Below are positions 1-10,285 of a DNA stretch of 64,000 nucleotides, one piece after another (position 1 is the first letter of the stretch; every line of letters begins with the position of its first letter). The stretch covers positions 35,311,047 to 35,375,046 of the forward strand of contig OZ020489.1 of assembly GCA_963971405.1 (NCBI GenBank). Reading direction: 5' to 3'. The notes under the pieces were generated by a model that did no database searches, was not told the origin of the DNA, and saw only the letters and a program-made list of their open reading frames with translations. The DNA comes from Psococerastis gibbosa. Lineage: Eukaryota; Arthropoda; Insecta; Psocodea; Psocidae. The translations under genes and the position numbers were made by a program.

Positions 1-362
1 CCTTTTCGCCCTTTTAAGAGAAATTCGGACATCCCCCTACGCGTTTTTTGTACCTAGTGGAATATCTAATCTAAACCGATCATTGTTTACATACGATGCA
101 GGTGTCAAAATGCATAGGGGCATTTATTCTACGTTTCTTTTTTTCTAGCACCATCAATATTTAATCAGGAATTAATTCTTGTGTCACAGGAAAAACGGCT
201 AGTGGGTGGACATGGGTTTTAGCATGCCTCTCCTTCAGGTTCATTCTCTGGATAGGTCTAACTAGGTACTACAGAGTACGTGTGAAGGTAGTAAGTCAGC
301 CAAATTTATTGTATGATATAGTTATTAAAACAATTAACTGACCAATAAATAAGTATGAAAAT
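1..362. other. AT-rich sequence without recognised feature
   Basis: No open reading frame of note and no repeat that recurs elsewhere in the window. It ends at the target-site duplication of the SINE E copy that follows. Confidence 0.5.
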
Positions 363-376
363 GGCCAGAAATTTTA

Positions 377-724
377 TTGTTTGTTTGTTTTCAGCATTTC
401 TGCATTAAGCAACCCTGTCAGCCTAGCATGGGGAGGGAATCTGTTTATTAACTTGAGGCGCCCAAAGGGCAAACTCCTTCAACTCGGGGAGAAGGGACTT
501 TGACTGACAGGGTGGACCTCCTGATTATAGTGGATTCCGAACCACTTGGGGAACATAGTAAAGTCACATGATTAATTCGGATGTGACCAGGACTCGACAC
601 GCATTTAGACTGACTGGTAGTCTCATCCCATTACCATGTCCCACCATATCCCCTGCGAACGCTGTGCACACTACTAAGTTTGCTACAGTTTTGAACAGGC
701 TCTGTCCCGGAGGATTCAATGGTT
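377..724 (-). mobile_element. SINE E, long subfamily, with 14-bp target duplication
   Basis: Read on the minus strand this matches the copies at 19859-20222 and 29574-29929. GGCCAGAAATTTTA occurs at 363-376 and again, perfectly, at 725-738, so the unit looks retroposed. Its 3' end is a CAAA-like simple tail (TTTG repeats on the plus strand at 377-391). The insertion interrupts an older minus-strand SINE A, part of which remains at 725-792. The short ORFs on both strands here have no conserved reading frame between copies and are not genes. Confidence 0.75.
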
Positions 725-792
725 GGCCAGAAATTTTAGCAAGTGTGGGACTTGAGCAAACAACCTTTCGGGTAAAATTCGTAGTCCAATGA
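725..792 (-). repeat. SINE A fragment (tRNA-like head)
   Basis: The reverse complement contains the ACCCGAAAGGTTGTT core and the degenerate B box of SINE A, followed by the CTAAAATTTCTGGCCA body. It is the target into which the adjacent SINE E inserted. Confidence 0.6.
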
Positions 793-1523
793 GGAACAAG
801 AATCAATTCGAAAAAAAATCAGATAGTCTAATAAAGGACTCTTACTCCTTAATAAAGAACTCATGGGTATTAAAAAAAAAAAAAAATCAGACCATTAAGA
901 TATGTTTAAGTTAAACAGACGAAAAGGCGCATTCTATAGTATTATTTCCATTTTGAATAAAATCCACGTAAAGTCACAAGTGAAGCACTTAAAATTTCCA
1001 TCAAATAAATTTCACTAATGTCACCGAAAGTGGCATAACAAAAACAAATATAAGGCCCCATATTTTCCGGGCCGTTTCTCTCCCCCTCCCCCCTCATTCT
1101 TCTATCGCATATATACACATAGAAGGAAACGCATTATATTATAGCCAAGTTGTTAATGTATAGCCAAGTTGTACAGTGATTTCCATATAAGTGTTATGAT
1201 TAATGACACGAGTTTGTTTTGCAGGAATAACATAAAAAGAAGACAATGGTACATGCACGTCACTTCCTGTAGCCTTTTGTGTTTCCTGTAGTGCTGACAG
1301 CGTCTTCTTATTCTCCTCTTTTCTCTTTTCCTTTGCAGGGGGAAGCGCATTTATTTATCGCCGACCCCTCGACAACCTCCGCTACTTGTACATTATCGTT
1401 AACGGTATCATGTAAAAGAGCACAGTAGCGGAGTCAGCACTCAGCCGTCTTTAGATTTTGGACTCTTTAATTCGTATAATTTTTATTTTATTTATTTATT
1501 TAATTTATCATTTGGAAACAATT
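793..1523. other. AT-rich stretch, no feature seen
   Basis: Contains an A run near 871-886 and a pyrimidine-rich stretch around 1300-1340 but no match to other parts of the window and no convincing coding signal. Confidence 0.4.
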
Positions 1524-1757
1524 AGTTCTTCTTCTTCGTCTGCCTCTTCTTTTTCCTCTTCTTCTTCTTCTTGCTCTTCTTCTTTCTCTTCTTCTTCTTC
1601 CTCTTCTTCTTCTGGCTCTACAGCCCTTGATGAGCTTTGGCCTGCTCGACAACACTCCTCCAGTCATCTCGGTTTTGCAGAGCGTTCCACCGTCTACGGA
1701 TTCCCATCTCGCGAAGGTCAGTTTCAAACTCATCCTTCCAGCGTTTTCCGGGAGGAA
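1524..1757 (-). pseudogene. LINE B 3' end: C-terminal coding tail plus GAA tail
   Basis: The minus strand reads GKRWKDEFETDLREMGIRRR, then RDDWRSVVEQAKAHQGL and a TAG stop (1618-1620), followed by an imperfect GAA tail (TTC on plus, 1524-1613). The same protein tail occurs at 24155-24384 on the plus strand. A conserved basic RKRW..D...DL segment followed by W.S.. and a stop is the usual C-terminal extension behind the reverse transcriptase of several non-LTR families. The fragment is strongly 5' truncated. The plus-strand serine-rich ORF over the TTC tract is an artefact of the microsatellite. Confidence 0.75.
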
Positions 1758-1886
1758 CAAGTAGACAATGGTTTTATAAAGGTGCTTTCAAGTGTCAGCT
1801 TGTGGCACAATGGCAGATGGATAAGCGTACCCCCAAAGCATTGGACAACATGACACGTATCTGCACATGGTTAGGCCATGCCTTTA

Positions 1887-2075
1887 GCGACTTTTGTGGC
1901 AACTGGCAAAGTGGTAGCATGCTTGTACTTGTGGGAGGCTCTACACACCTTGCGGTCGGAGACATGTTGTAACTCGACACAAGTACCTATTAGGCGACTT
2001 AGGGAGGGGGTTGAAGAGGATACATTCATTAAATTGTTTGTACGTGATTTAACATTTGTAAGAAGAAGGTGAAGA
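1887..2075 (+). mobile_element. SINE B copy
   Basis: Shares with nine other sites an A-box-like TGGCAA(A)GTGGTAGC segment, the CTTGTACTTGTG segment, a CGGAGAC motif and the 3' block CATTCATTAAATTGTTTGTA. This copy is diverged in its middle. No target duplication was found. Confidence 0.7.
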
Positions 2076-2094
2076 AAAAATTAACCTGTTACAC

Positions 2095-2197
2095 TGCGCC
2101 AATGTTAAGCTTGTCACAGCTTGTCCATTTTCGCTTGCAGCCGGTGTATGTAGGTTGACTTTGAGAACTGAACGTATAGGTACCAGTTTGCTAATGG
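2095..2197 (+). repeat. Dispersed repeat M, partial
   Basis: Contains CAATGTTAAGCTTGTCACAG and CAGTTTGCTAATGGC, also present at 21375, 28365 and 30528. It stops where a TTA microsatellite begins. Origin unknown. Confidence 0.6.
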
Positions 2198-2198
2198 C

Positions 2199-2224
2199 AT
2201 TATTATTATTATTATTATTATTAT
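2199..2224 (+). repeat. (TTA)n microsatellite
   Basis: About eight TTA units directly following repeat M. Confidence 0.9.
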
Positions 2225-2267
2225 GTTCAAGAACAAGTTAAAATAAAATAAACATTATAAATCTCTC

Positions 2268-2362
2268 TTCAAGTTACAGCCGGATGATGGCTGGTTGGCA
2301 GCAACATATTGCAGCGATGTCTCCAATCTCCGCGATTTTGACATGCCCTCGTCAGCTCCACA
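2268..2362 (-). pseudogene. LINE A 3' end (C-terminal codons)
   Basis: The minus strand reads YVELTRACQNRGDWRHRC, ends in PAVT and a TGA stop (complement at 2269-2271), and is followed by a short GAA-like run. It matches the C termini at 45738-46420 and 49374-49532. Only the last 30 or so codons remain. Confidence 0.7.
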
Positions 2363-2430
2363 TAGGACGTTATAAATTATATATATATAATTATATATAT
2401 AATTATAAATTATAAATAAATAACAAAAAT

Positions 2431-2605
2431 AAATGATTAAGCCTTGTTTAGCAGCACTGTATGAGTCTTTTGTCCCAAATAAGCCCTAGCTTGGGGATGC
2501 GGGATGGTATTATTATGTATTGTATTTTTGTAATATATGCTCCTTGTCCAGGGAATACTGGACAAGGAAATGAAAGAAAAAAATCATTATTATTATTATT
2601 ACTAT
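2431..2605 (+). mobile_element. Retroelement 3' end, repeat I, with conserved stem-loop
   Basis: About 150 bp match the minus-strand copy at 51440-51605. A perfect 11-bp stem (TCCTTGTCCAG at 2541-2551, its complement at 2558-2568) with a 6-nt loop precedes an A-rich then ATT-repeat tail. The orientation is inferred from the tail. A 3' stem-loop followed by a simple repeat is typical of LINE or LINE-dependent SINE 3' ends; no protein remnant is seen. Confidence 0.6.
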
Positions 2606-3244
2606 AATGGAGCAACACCAACGACCCTGCGGATTTATTTCAATTTTGTCAGAAGTTTCAAACCGGTGAATGTTAATGTTATAATAAACCGGCTATAATA
2701 GTAGATGTCCCTGTTCGTTACAATGGAAAATCGGTCAAAATTAATTTTAAAATACGGAGAGCTAGACTTCCGTGAGTTTTGGGAATATTCTCGTTACCAG
2801 CAGTTAGTAAATAATTAAAAGTCTCAAGGTCTATTTTCATAAATTATATCAAGGGTTGAAAATACTGCGAGTCTCATTATAACTTGAAAGGCAATTTCAA
2901 GGCAAACTCGACCTAATTAATTTTTTAATTAACTTTCATCGAACAAAGTTAATTTTGAAAAAAAGCGCGGGAATAATAAGGAAACACTGGCGGACCTCGC
3001 CCGGAAATTAAGTAGGGGCGGGGGGGGGGGGGGCGTTGAGGTAAAGGGTGGTGCAAAGGTAGCACGAAGTTGCTCCAGATATTTGGGTAAATATTTTGGG
3101 TCCTCGTCCTGCGGTTTTGATTTAATTTATTTTACTTCATGTAATTTTTCCTTTTATGTGTTCGGGTGGACGTATTTTACAAACAGGGAAGAAGTTTTGC
3201 AGAAAAAAATATATACAGTACATATATATAAATTTTGTTTTTAT
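2606..3244. other. No gene seen; contains a 14-G run
   Basis: AT-rich sequence with a G homopolymer at 3020-3033. Homopolymer tracts like this often sit in hAT-like MITEs elsewhere in the window, but no terminal repeats could be paired here. Confidence 0.4.
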
Positions 3245-4035
3245 AGATTATTCGCATAAAAACAATTTAATGAATGTATCCGAATAACTTCTTCAGTCAC
3301 CCCTGTAGGCAGTGGCGGACTTAGGGTTTGCGCGAACGCAAGCATTTAAGAAGAAATTTTGCGGACGTTTAGACTAAAGTCCCATTGTCGATCTTTGGAG
3401 TTGGTATAGGTTATTTATACTAGTATATTATTACCTATTTATTATTTATTTACCTATATATTTATTTATTTAAGTGACGCGGGAGGCATTGTCAACGTAA
3501 CAATGCAAAAATTCGTGGCAGCAGAACGTAGGTAGTCAGGGACGCCGCAGAGTTTTAAAAATTCTGGGGGGCAAGAATTCGATACTTTGGAAAGTATTAA
3601 GTAAATGCATTGGTAAATGGTTACTTAAAATAACTATAATGCAGAAAACGTTGACCGACGTACACACGCTCTTTCTATAAAATTATTGATTATTTATTTT
3701 TATTTAGTTATTTATTTTTATCTTAATGATTGAAATATTAAGGGAGACAAATAAATAAACTGCACTAATGGCTTTGCTGCTGGGGGGGGGGCGCTGCCCC
3801 CCTGAAACTAGTCTGCGGGGGCAAGATGGACCGTGCCCCCCTCCCCCAAGTCGGCGTCGTTACTTCCGGTGACTTCTTTTTTTAATTATTGAAATGGGAA
3901 CGGAACATAAAATACAATTTTCCTTAGATAAGCTCACACGTTTGTCTATAGGTAATACCTGTGTTGAGTGACGACAGGTCACCCATCGCACGATGGGTAG
4001 AGACTCGCACAAGCTACGCTGCTCAATGCACCATA
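3245..4035 (-). mobile_element. SINE B split by a later insertion
   Basis: The minus-strand 3' block (3245-3309) and the rest of the element (about 3945-4035) are both recognisable; together they order as a single SINE B. The overlap CCTGTAGG (3302-3309) versus TCTATAGG (at about 3947) may be the target duplication of the intervening element. Confidence 0.6.
3310..3944. mobile_element. hAT-like insertion, boundaries uncertain
   Basis: Starts CAGTGGCGGACTTAGGG. A related complement, CCCCCAAGTCGGCG, lies at about 3844-3857. Subterminal G and C runs occur near 3780-3850. The interruption of SINE B supports insertion, but the right end does not form a clean terminal repeat, so there may be two elements. 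Confidence 0.4.
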
Positions 4036-4040
4036 GGCTT

Positions 4041-4185
4041 ACACTGGCTACATTTTCTGGCCATGCTTCGGAGGGCATGTAAAGCAGGCGGTCCCGGGCC
4101 TTCCTAGTTGAGTGTAAGAGAGGGCTTTATAGCCCTAACTCAGCTACGTTGTCTTAGTAATAGAAACAATAAAAAGTCCTTAATT
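4041..4185 (+). mobile_element. SINE A body, head missing
   Basis: Matches the SINE A body from CTACATTTTCTGG through GGCATGTAAAGCAGGCGGTC and GGGCTTTATAGCCCTAACTC to AAAAAGTCCTTA. The tRNA-like head is absent and SINE B sequence abuts it on the left. Confidence 0.75.
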
Positions 4186-5109
4186 ACTTACACTTGGAGT
4201 AGCCCTATGCAAACTGTAGGAAAATGTTTTTTGTAATAAGCTGACGCTTGGTATTTGAAACCTGTACCTCCAGTGTGTGACTTTAGCAGTCTACCCGCTG
4301 ATATTTTAATTAATCACATTTGAAATATTATCTCTTGCAAACATGGGGACATTAATTATTTTCTTTTTAGCAAAAGTAATAAAATCAGTTGACCTAGATA
4401 ATAACTGAAGGATCCCAAAAGAGGAAAGTGCTAAGTAGCATTAAAAACCAAGATTTTATCATGGAAGAATAACTTTTAACTACCTGAGAGAGCAAATGGC
4501 ACACCAAATCCTTCGCATTAATGGCCTTCAGTAGTCTTCCCAGCACTCAAGTTGCAAAATTATAAAAGCGATGAAATAAAAGATAAGAAAAATGAATAAG
4601 AGTGAGAGAGAAAGGGTACAGTAGCTGGAAAAAGAGATGGCGACAAAGAATTGAAGGGGGGGGGGTGGAGAGGGACGAGAGGTAGATTAAGAAAATGCAA
4701 TCTCTTGGCAAGAAAATAAGAAAATTACTTTTGAAATAAAAAACGAAATAGTCACCAAGACTACGGAAACCTAACCTGGCAGAATAATTGCTTTGCGCGC
4801 TGGGCGGAGCTTAAGTTTTATATTAGCGTAAAAACTTTTATAGCTTTTTGTGCCTGGGAAATGAAATCCTTTCAACGTCTCTGCCATTTTCTTCGGGTGC
4901 TTTTATATTTTGTTCTCATTCTTATTTTCCTCGGCAACGACGACCCCCCTCGAGTTTCTGTTCTTAATTTTCTAAAACTTGGCTCTCCGTTCTGTCTCTG
5001 TAAGGGTTTTTGCTTTCTTTCACTATTTAGTTGTATATTCTAGAACAATAAAGTTGTATAATAACTGCCAACAGGCAATGAACTTCCTTACGTAGAAGTG
5101 AACAATATG
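4186..5109. other. No recognised feature
   Basis: AT-rich, with a short G run near 4657. The 60-codon plus ORF at 4861-5043 is hydrophobic and resembles nothing I recognise; it is no longer than expected by chance in such sequence. Confidence 0.4.
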
Positions 5110-5285
5110 TAATTACAAAGGGTATCACAGCCGGAGCTCCGTGACGAAGCAGTAACTATCCGGGATCGTTCTAAAACCGTACTTCCAAACGTTTCGTCAA
5201 CTTCCTCTTGCCCAAATAGTTGCTTCTGAGATACAATCTACGCAGTTCCACTGATGATGTCGACCGCAAATGTTGACGAAACAAC
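5110..5285 (+). repeat. Dispersed repeat J, copy 1
   Basis: Shares GTACTTCCAAACRTTTCGTC and the CTACGCAGTTCCACTGA and TCGACCGC motifs with 61375-61600 (opposite arrangement of the second part). The unit contains an internal inverted relation (CAACATTTGCGG-type). Such sequences recall the flanks of some Penelope-like elements, but that is a weak resemblance. Confidence 0.45.
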
Positions 5286-5679
5286 CAAATAATTATTGAG
5301 TATAAAGTAGGTAATGAAGTAGCTAGATGCATCTTGACAGCAGGAAGGATTAGATTTTTCTGACCAAGGCAAAAAAAATTATTTCAAACAGGGAGGTCCG
5401 AGATTCCCCCCCCCCCCCCATAGCATTTTCCAATCAATTAAGTTTTGGCTCATTTTGACATGAAAAAAACGTGAGATATTACAGATGAAGACTTATTACT
5501 GAAACTGCAAACAGGGGGCCCAGGGTTGAATAAATAGTGGGTTTCTTTCTTCCTTGATACACAATGTTAGGCCATGTGCGAGGCCTGAAGTTCTCTTATT
5601 GGACACACCTGATTATGATTCACTGATGTAATGCCTGACAACAGCCACGATAACAGACATATAGTCATTTAATTTACTA

Positions 5680-6192
5680 GGGGTCTTCACAGTGTTGGTG
5701 TTATCGAGTTATCGAGTTAGATGTGCTATCCAAGTTAACACACAATCGTGAGTGGACCTCGGGAGTGAGTTACATGCTATATTTTGGCTATATCGACAGA
5801 ATAAGCAACGTGGTAGTAGTCAGACGTTCGTGGCACGGGCTTAAAGAAAGTGGGAGAACTCTATTCTAGTGCCACATTTGTTTATATTTTTTATTCATTT
5901 TGGTTATTATAATTTTAAGTATTTACGGTAATTGCTTGTGATAATAGATTATACAAATAGATTTAAATACTACAGAATTTTAAACACGTGTTTCAAATCA
6001 ATCAACAAAAACAAGGATGGTGGCGGTCAAACCTGAGCTATCGATCGCAGCGCAAGCTAAATAGCACGTTAACCAACTTGGAAGTGGGTTTAGGATAGCA
6101 CACTGGTTATCGGGTTATCGGTGTGTTAACTTAGCTTGATATAACACACTTAACTAGGTATAACTCGATAACACGAACACTGTGAAGACCCC
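5680..6192. mobile_element. MITE with 36-bp TIRs and TA target duplication
   Basis: The termini GGGGTCTTCACAGTGTTSGT..ATCGAGTTAT are inverted repeats about 36 bp long with one mismatch, and further weaker inversion runs inward. TA lies at 5678-5679 and 6193-6194. About 513 bp, no ORF. TA duplication and this size fit a non-autonomous Tc1/mariner-type element. No second copy is in the window. Confidence 0.75.
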
Positions 6193-6249
6193 TACTGTAG
6201 GCAATGTGCGTATAACACGTGCTAAATATCGTACTATATTGTAGAATCA

Positions 6250-6419
6250 AGGCCGTAGCCAGGATTTTTTTGCGGGGGGGGGGGGCTCAGAAAATTTCAT
6301 TGGATAATACATAGTGGTTTTTATTTTCCCTCTCAAAATCCGATTCTATCTAGTATCAAGCATTTCATTTCGGGGGGGGGGGGGGTTGAACCCCCAAAAA
6401 ACCCCCTTGGCTACGGCCT
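6250..6419. mobile_element. Short inverted-repeat element with subterminal G and C runs
   Basis: AGGCCGTAGCCARGG-type ends are inverted at the two sides. G runs at about 6275-6287 and 6373-6385 lie inside. No clear target duplication. The design matches the hAT-like MITEs elsewhere in the window. Confidence 0.55.
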
Positions 6420-6421
6420 CG

Positions 6422-7828
6422 TATGGTACTGCAAGCATGTGCAGGTTCACTGGGACATAGTGCCATTTGTAATTTGCCTAAATAATCTTTGATATCAACT
6501 AGAGATCTACCCATTTTATTTGCAATAATTTTAATATTGGTTTTAATTAAATTTAATTAAATTTAAAAAGCCGCACACAGGTTTAACAAGCTAAAAGCAG
6601 GCAGCGGGCCGCTAATTAACAAGTGGCCGCACAATCCCACAATCATGTACATTTTATAGAGAATATCTGTTGCATTATTTCTATTTACTATTTGGGTGGA
6701 TGCCGGTTATGAATAATTCTCTACCATTATCGATTTTATTGGATAGGACCTATGCCTGTAAAATTTCAAAATTGTTTTCAAACTCATCACAATTTAACTC
6801 TTCCTCATTATACACAAAACCTCTTAAATTTTACTAAGATTTAAGCATTTATAAAAGTCCCCAAAAAATTCTACGGTAATATAATTCGTTTGCAATATTA
6901 CAAAAAATGATTGGTATTCAAATTTTGAGATACATTGAAATGGCAGGCGCTCACATTTCTGTTTTAGTTAATGCACGTAGGTGAATTAATTCGTGTACGA
7001 TTGTCAGGGGTGTGGACTTTATGAGCTGAATAGGGGAGGGGGGTGGTTTCTGCAGTGACAGCAACTGCACTTCTGCTAACAAACCATAATTCATTACTCC
7101 ATGCATTCGCATCCCTTAAAATTAACCCTTAATCCAAATTTTTCCACTTTTTTTCTTAGTGAAGAGTTTAAAGCTGTATATCTTAATATTCACATGGGCT
7201 TATATGCACATTAAAAAAAATATGTTTTTCAATGGTGCTATACTTAATTAAAATTGTTTGTTATTTATGGTTATTATGATGTACAGTATATGTATATGGG
7301 CTATATCCTAGTAGCCATAGATACAGAATTAGAATTAAAATAAATTATATTAATCAGTGAATTAGTAATACAGTACACGGCTGTATCTGTCTAATCCGGG
7401 AATAAAATTTACTATTCTGTAATGTACTGTACATTGCTGTGCTGCATGAACATCAGCTCCTTGAGCTTGGCCAAAACTGCATAAAATATTGAAATAAACA
7501 AGCAACAATTTGCATACGGAATTGTAAAGGTACATAACTTTCTGCTAGGTATCAATGCGGCGGCACTAGTGATTTTCTAATTTTGAGTAGTACCTTTCCT
7601 TCACCGGTAGGGGAAAGTCAGTGCTGCAGGGGTTATTGCTGACCAGATCACCTTATAATTATGGCAGCGGCGAGGGTAGGAGAGGGGAACATCAGCAGTA
7701 TTCCTTACGCCTAAGCCGTTGATGGTGGTACGTCATGTCCTTTTTTAGAAAGTGTAAATGTTTACTTATGGGATATTTCTTGTAACGTATTGTCCCATAT
7801 TGCATGGGTAATGCATTAGGAGGACAAG
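6422..7828. other. AT-rich intergenic or intronic sequence
   Basis: No repeat shared with other parts of the window and no coding signal over 1.4 kb. Confidence 0.4.
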
Positions 7829-7844
7829 CTACGTAGAAAATTAA

Positions 7845-8368
7845 GCCGGCCGCCATACCAAGTTGAATTCAGCGGACCAGAGCAGGTTCAAAGCTGCAGA
7901 TAACTTTGTCTTGTGCACAGTGCCGGTAGGGAAACATGGTAGGACTTGTCCTGGTCACCTCCGAACTAATCGTGTGACTTCAACTGTGTTTCCCAAGTGG
8001 TTCGGAATCCACTGTGGTTCGGAGTCCACTGTCCTATGGGCTGGCGTAGGACAGCCAAGTCGGGGTATCTCAATGGGCCCAAATATGAGATCTAAGTCGT
8101 TATTAACCCGACCAACACTAGAGTTGCCTATTAGCAAAAGCAATTCTCTCAATTTTTCAGAAACCGCAAAAAACTGCTGTGCCGCAACGCCATGAGGTAT
8201 AACATTACAGTTTTTAAAGCTAATTTTAACAGTATTAGAATTGCTTTTGCGTCTCAATATCTGATTCATCGGATAGAGTATTGAAAAATAAAAAAAATGG
8301 CGCGAAAATCTCAAAACTTAAAAAAATGGAGAGGATTGCTTTTGCTAATAGGCAACTCCCTACTACTA
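7845..8368 (+). mobile_element. SINE E, short subfamily, 16-bp perfect target duplication
   Basis: CTACGTAGAAAATTAA is present at 7829-7844 and 8369-8384. The unit starts GCCGGCCGCC, carries an AGGTTCAAAG segment that could be a degenerate B box, and ends in a CTA-repeat tail. A 239-bp MITE sits in the tail (8121-8359), so the true SINE is about 285 bp, the same length as the copy at 52938-53222. Overlapping ORFs of 110 and 119 codons are by-products of the repeat. Confidence 0.85.
8121..8359. mobile_element. MITE nested in a SINE E tail
   Basis: GAGTTGCCTATTAGCAAAAG at the left is repeated inverted at the right end (to 8358), with pairing continuing for about 30 bp. CTA flanks both sides (8118-8120, 8360-8362). 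The interior is AT-rich with no ORF. A single copy in this window. Confidence 0.75.
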
Positions 8369-8384
8369 CTACGTAGAAAATTAA

Positions 8385-8717
8385 CACCCCAATTTTTTTT
8401 TATTTTATTGGCTTTTCATATTTTAATTAATTAACAAAGCAAGTTATTAAAGATTTGGCTCATGTACGCTGTAGAAGACTACTTCATGCATAATATTATA
8501 GAAACTATTAAAGTTTCGGTACCTTAGTTCTTCCAAAAAAACAAAGGGGGCTAAAATTTCGCGTAATCTTGGATTTTCGGAAAAACTACAAAACCAAAAA
8601 GTAAAGATATCCGAGTATATGATGCACGAAGTAGTCTTCTACAACTTACACGAGCCAAATTTTCAATAACTTGCTGGGGTAATGAAAAAAAAATGAAAAG
8701 TATTTCATTTTGGGGTG
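8385..8717. mobile_element. Long palindromic MITE, related to X at 41670
   Basis: CACCCCAAWWT ends are inverted (right end at 8711-8717), and inner arms at about 8440-8490 and 8621-8675 pair, centred on TAGAAGACTACTTCATGCA. The related TAGAGGACTATTTCATGCA occurs in element X. The SINE E target duplication overlaps its left terminus, so the SINE inserted at its edge. Confidence 0.6.
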
Positions 8718-9544
8718 CCAATTTTATCATATCCCTTTAAAAGTTGTTTTTGTTGTTATTGTTTTACCTTTAAAAGTGAATAACATATTTTCAAATTTTC
8801 ACAAATTTCAGCAATTTCAGCCGGATTTATCTTAGTTATCTTAGATGAAGAAAAACCCGAGAGATAAAAATAAGTTAAGCATTACAAAAATAAAACTGAA
8901 ACCCCTCCGCTGAAACAAAACCTGATCATTTGGCACGTTTGGAAGCCCTAGAACTTTCCTTTAAATATTCAAATGTTGTAGTCACTGAAAAGCTAAGGAA
9001 AGCTCTCCAGTTGAAAATATTCCGGCAGCCAAGTTAAAGAATATCCTTGAGTTTAATGAAGTAAAACCCTTTCCTTGTTGTTATATATATTTCTCCATTT
9101 TCTTTTCCTTCTTTGCCAGCACCCTTTCAAATTTCTTAAATTTTCATCTTGTCTCGAGCAGCCTCCCTTTCCCTTCAACTTTTACCACCCTCAATTTCAT
9201 TTTGAATTTTTTGGAATAGGAAAATATTAGCTTCACTCACGGTATTTGAAGGAACTGTCTTTTAGTTTTGGCCCTTTCGATATTACGGACACTCATCCCT
9301 GAAGTAAAACGTAAGAATTGGCGTAAAATAGAAAAATAGAATTAGCATATTAAAGTAGAAAAGATGACTTCGATGGTGGGGTGGTAGCGAGCTTGTGCTT
9401 GTGCAAGCCAACTGGAATAACCTGGATGCGAATCATGTTTATACCTTTATACACAAATTAAATAAAAAATAAACACCCCGCATGGGTTTATTGTTTATGA
9501 ACATAGAAAATATTAATTCTTGATCAAACAAAATGCTTACGTCA
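8718..9544. other. Mostly unannotated; small SINE B head fragment
   Basis: Around 9372-9425 a GGTGGTAGCGAGCTTGTGCT segment resembles the SINE B head. The rest is AT-rich without support for a gene. Confidence 0.4.
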
Positions 9545-10285
9545 TTCTGGTGGGGGGGGGGGTTGTCCACCTGACGTCACTGGATGTGAGGTTAATTCTG
9601 AATAGGTCAGACCAACACATTACCACACAGTAATAATGGCAGGGCACGCAATGCATTTCAGTAAGAATTTTCTATCATTAAAAAAAAAAATTTTTTTTTG
9701 CACAAAACCAAATAGTTTTTTGGGAAAGACACCTGTCCGGTTTAGATACTCAATTTAACACCTAAAACATTTCTGAAGGTAGAAATCATTGATAGAAAGG
9801 GTTTGCAGAAAAATTACTTTCTAGTAAATTTTCCTTAAAATTTAGTTATTTTTATTTTTTTCCCCCCCCCCCCACAAGCAAACTATCAAGGGGTAAGCGA
9901 CCCCCCCCCCCCATTTTGTTAACATTAACAACGACTACAATATATGTGAATTCAAAAGAAATCGTTCGAGCCGTTTTTGAGAAATAATTTTTTTAGACGT
10001 TTTTTTGGAGCTTTTTGAGAATAAAACCCCCAAATAGAGTTAGCTCCAAATAGAAAAAAATTCCCGGGGTATGACTTTTGTGAACTTACATGCCAAATTT
10101 CATACAAATCGACCGAGTAGTTTGCTCGGAAAACGATGAACAGACAGAGCGACAGACAGACATTTCGTAAAAACCACTTTTTTTGGTTCCTGGGACCTCA
10201 AAACGTGTAAATCCGTTGAAATCTTGGAATCGAAAATTTCGACCATCACAAAGCTTTCCTTTTACTACGTATAAATTGGAAAGCA
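9545..10285 (-). repeat. Dispersed repeat G, near full length
   Basis: Matches the reverse complement of 34097-34980 across most of its length: a poly-G/poly-C junction at the outer end (9551-9560), internal C runs (9862-9875, 9901-9912), AACCCCCAAATAGAGTTAGC, the GACAGACAGA block and TTTCGTAAAAACCAC, then the AAATTGGAAAGC end. No ORF is conserved between copies. Probably a non-autonomous transposon; class not determined. Confidence 0.65.

Noticed and set aside
1458..1853. 131-codon serine-rich ORF
   Set aside because: The serine run is the TTC tail of LINE B in the antisense direction.
5110..5285. Penelope-like long terminal repeat
   Set aside because: Only a resemblance in short motifs shared by two J copies; no coding sequence beside either copy.
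7955..8314. 110 and 119-codon ORFs on opposite strands
   Set aside because: They span SINE E and the nested MITE; other copies do not keep the frames.
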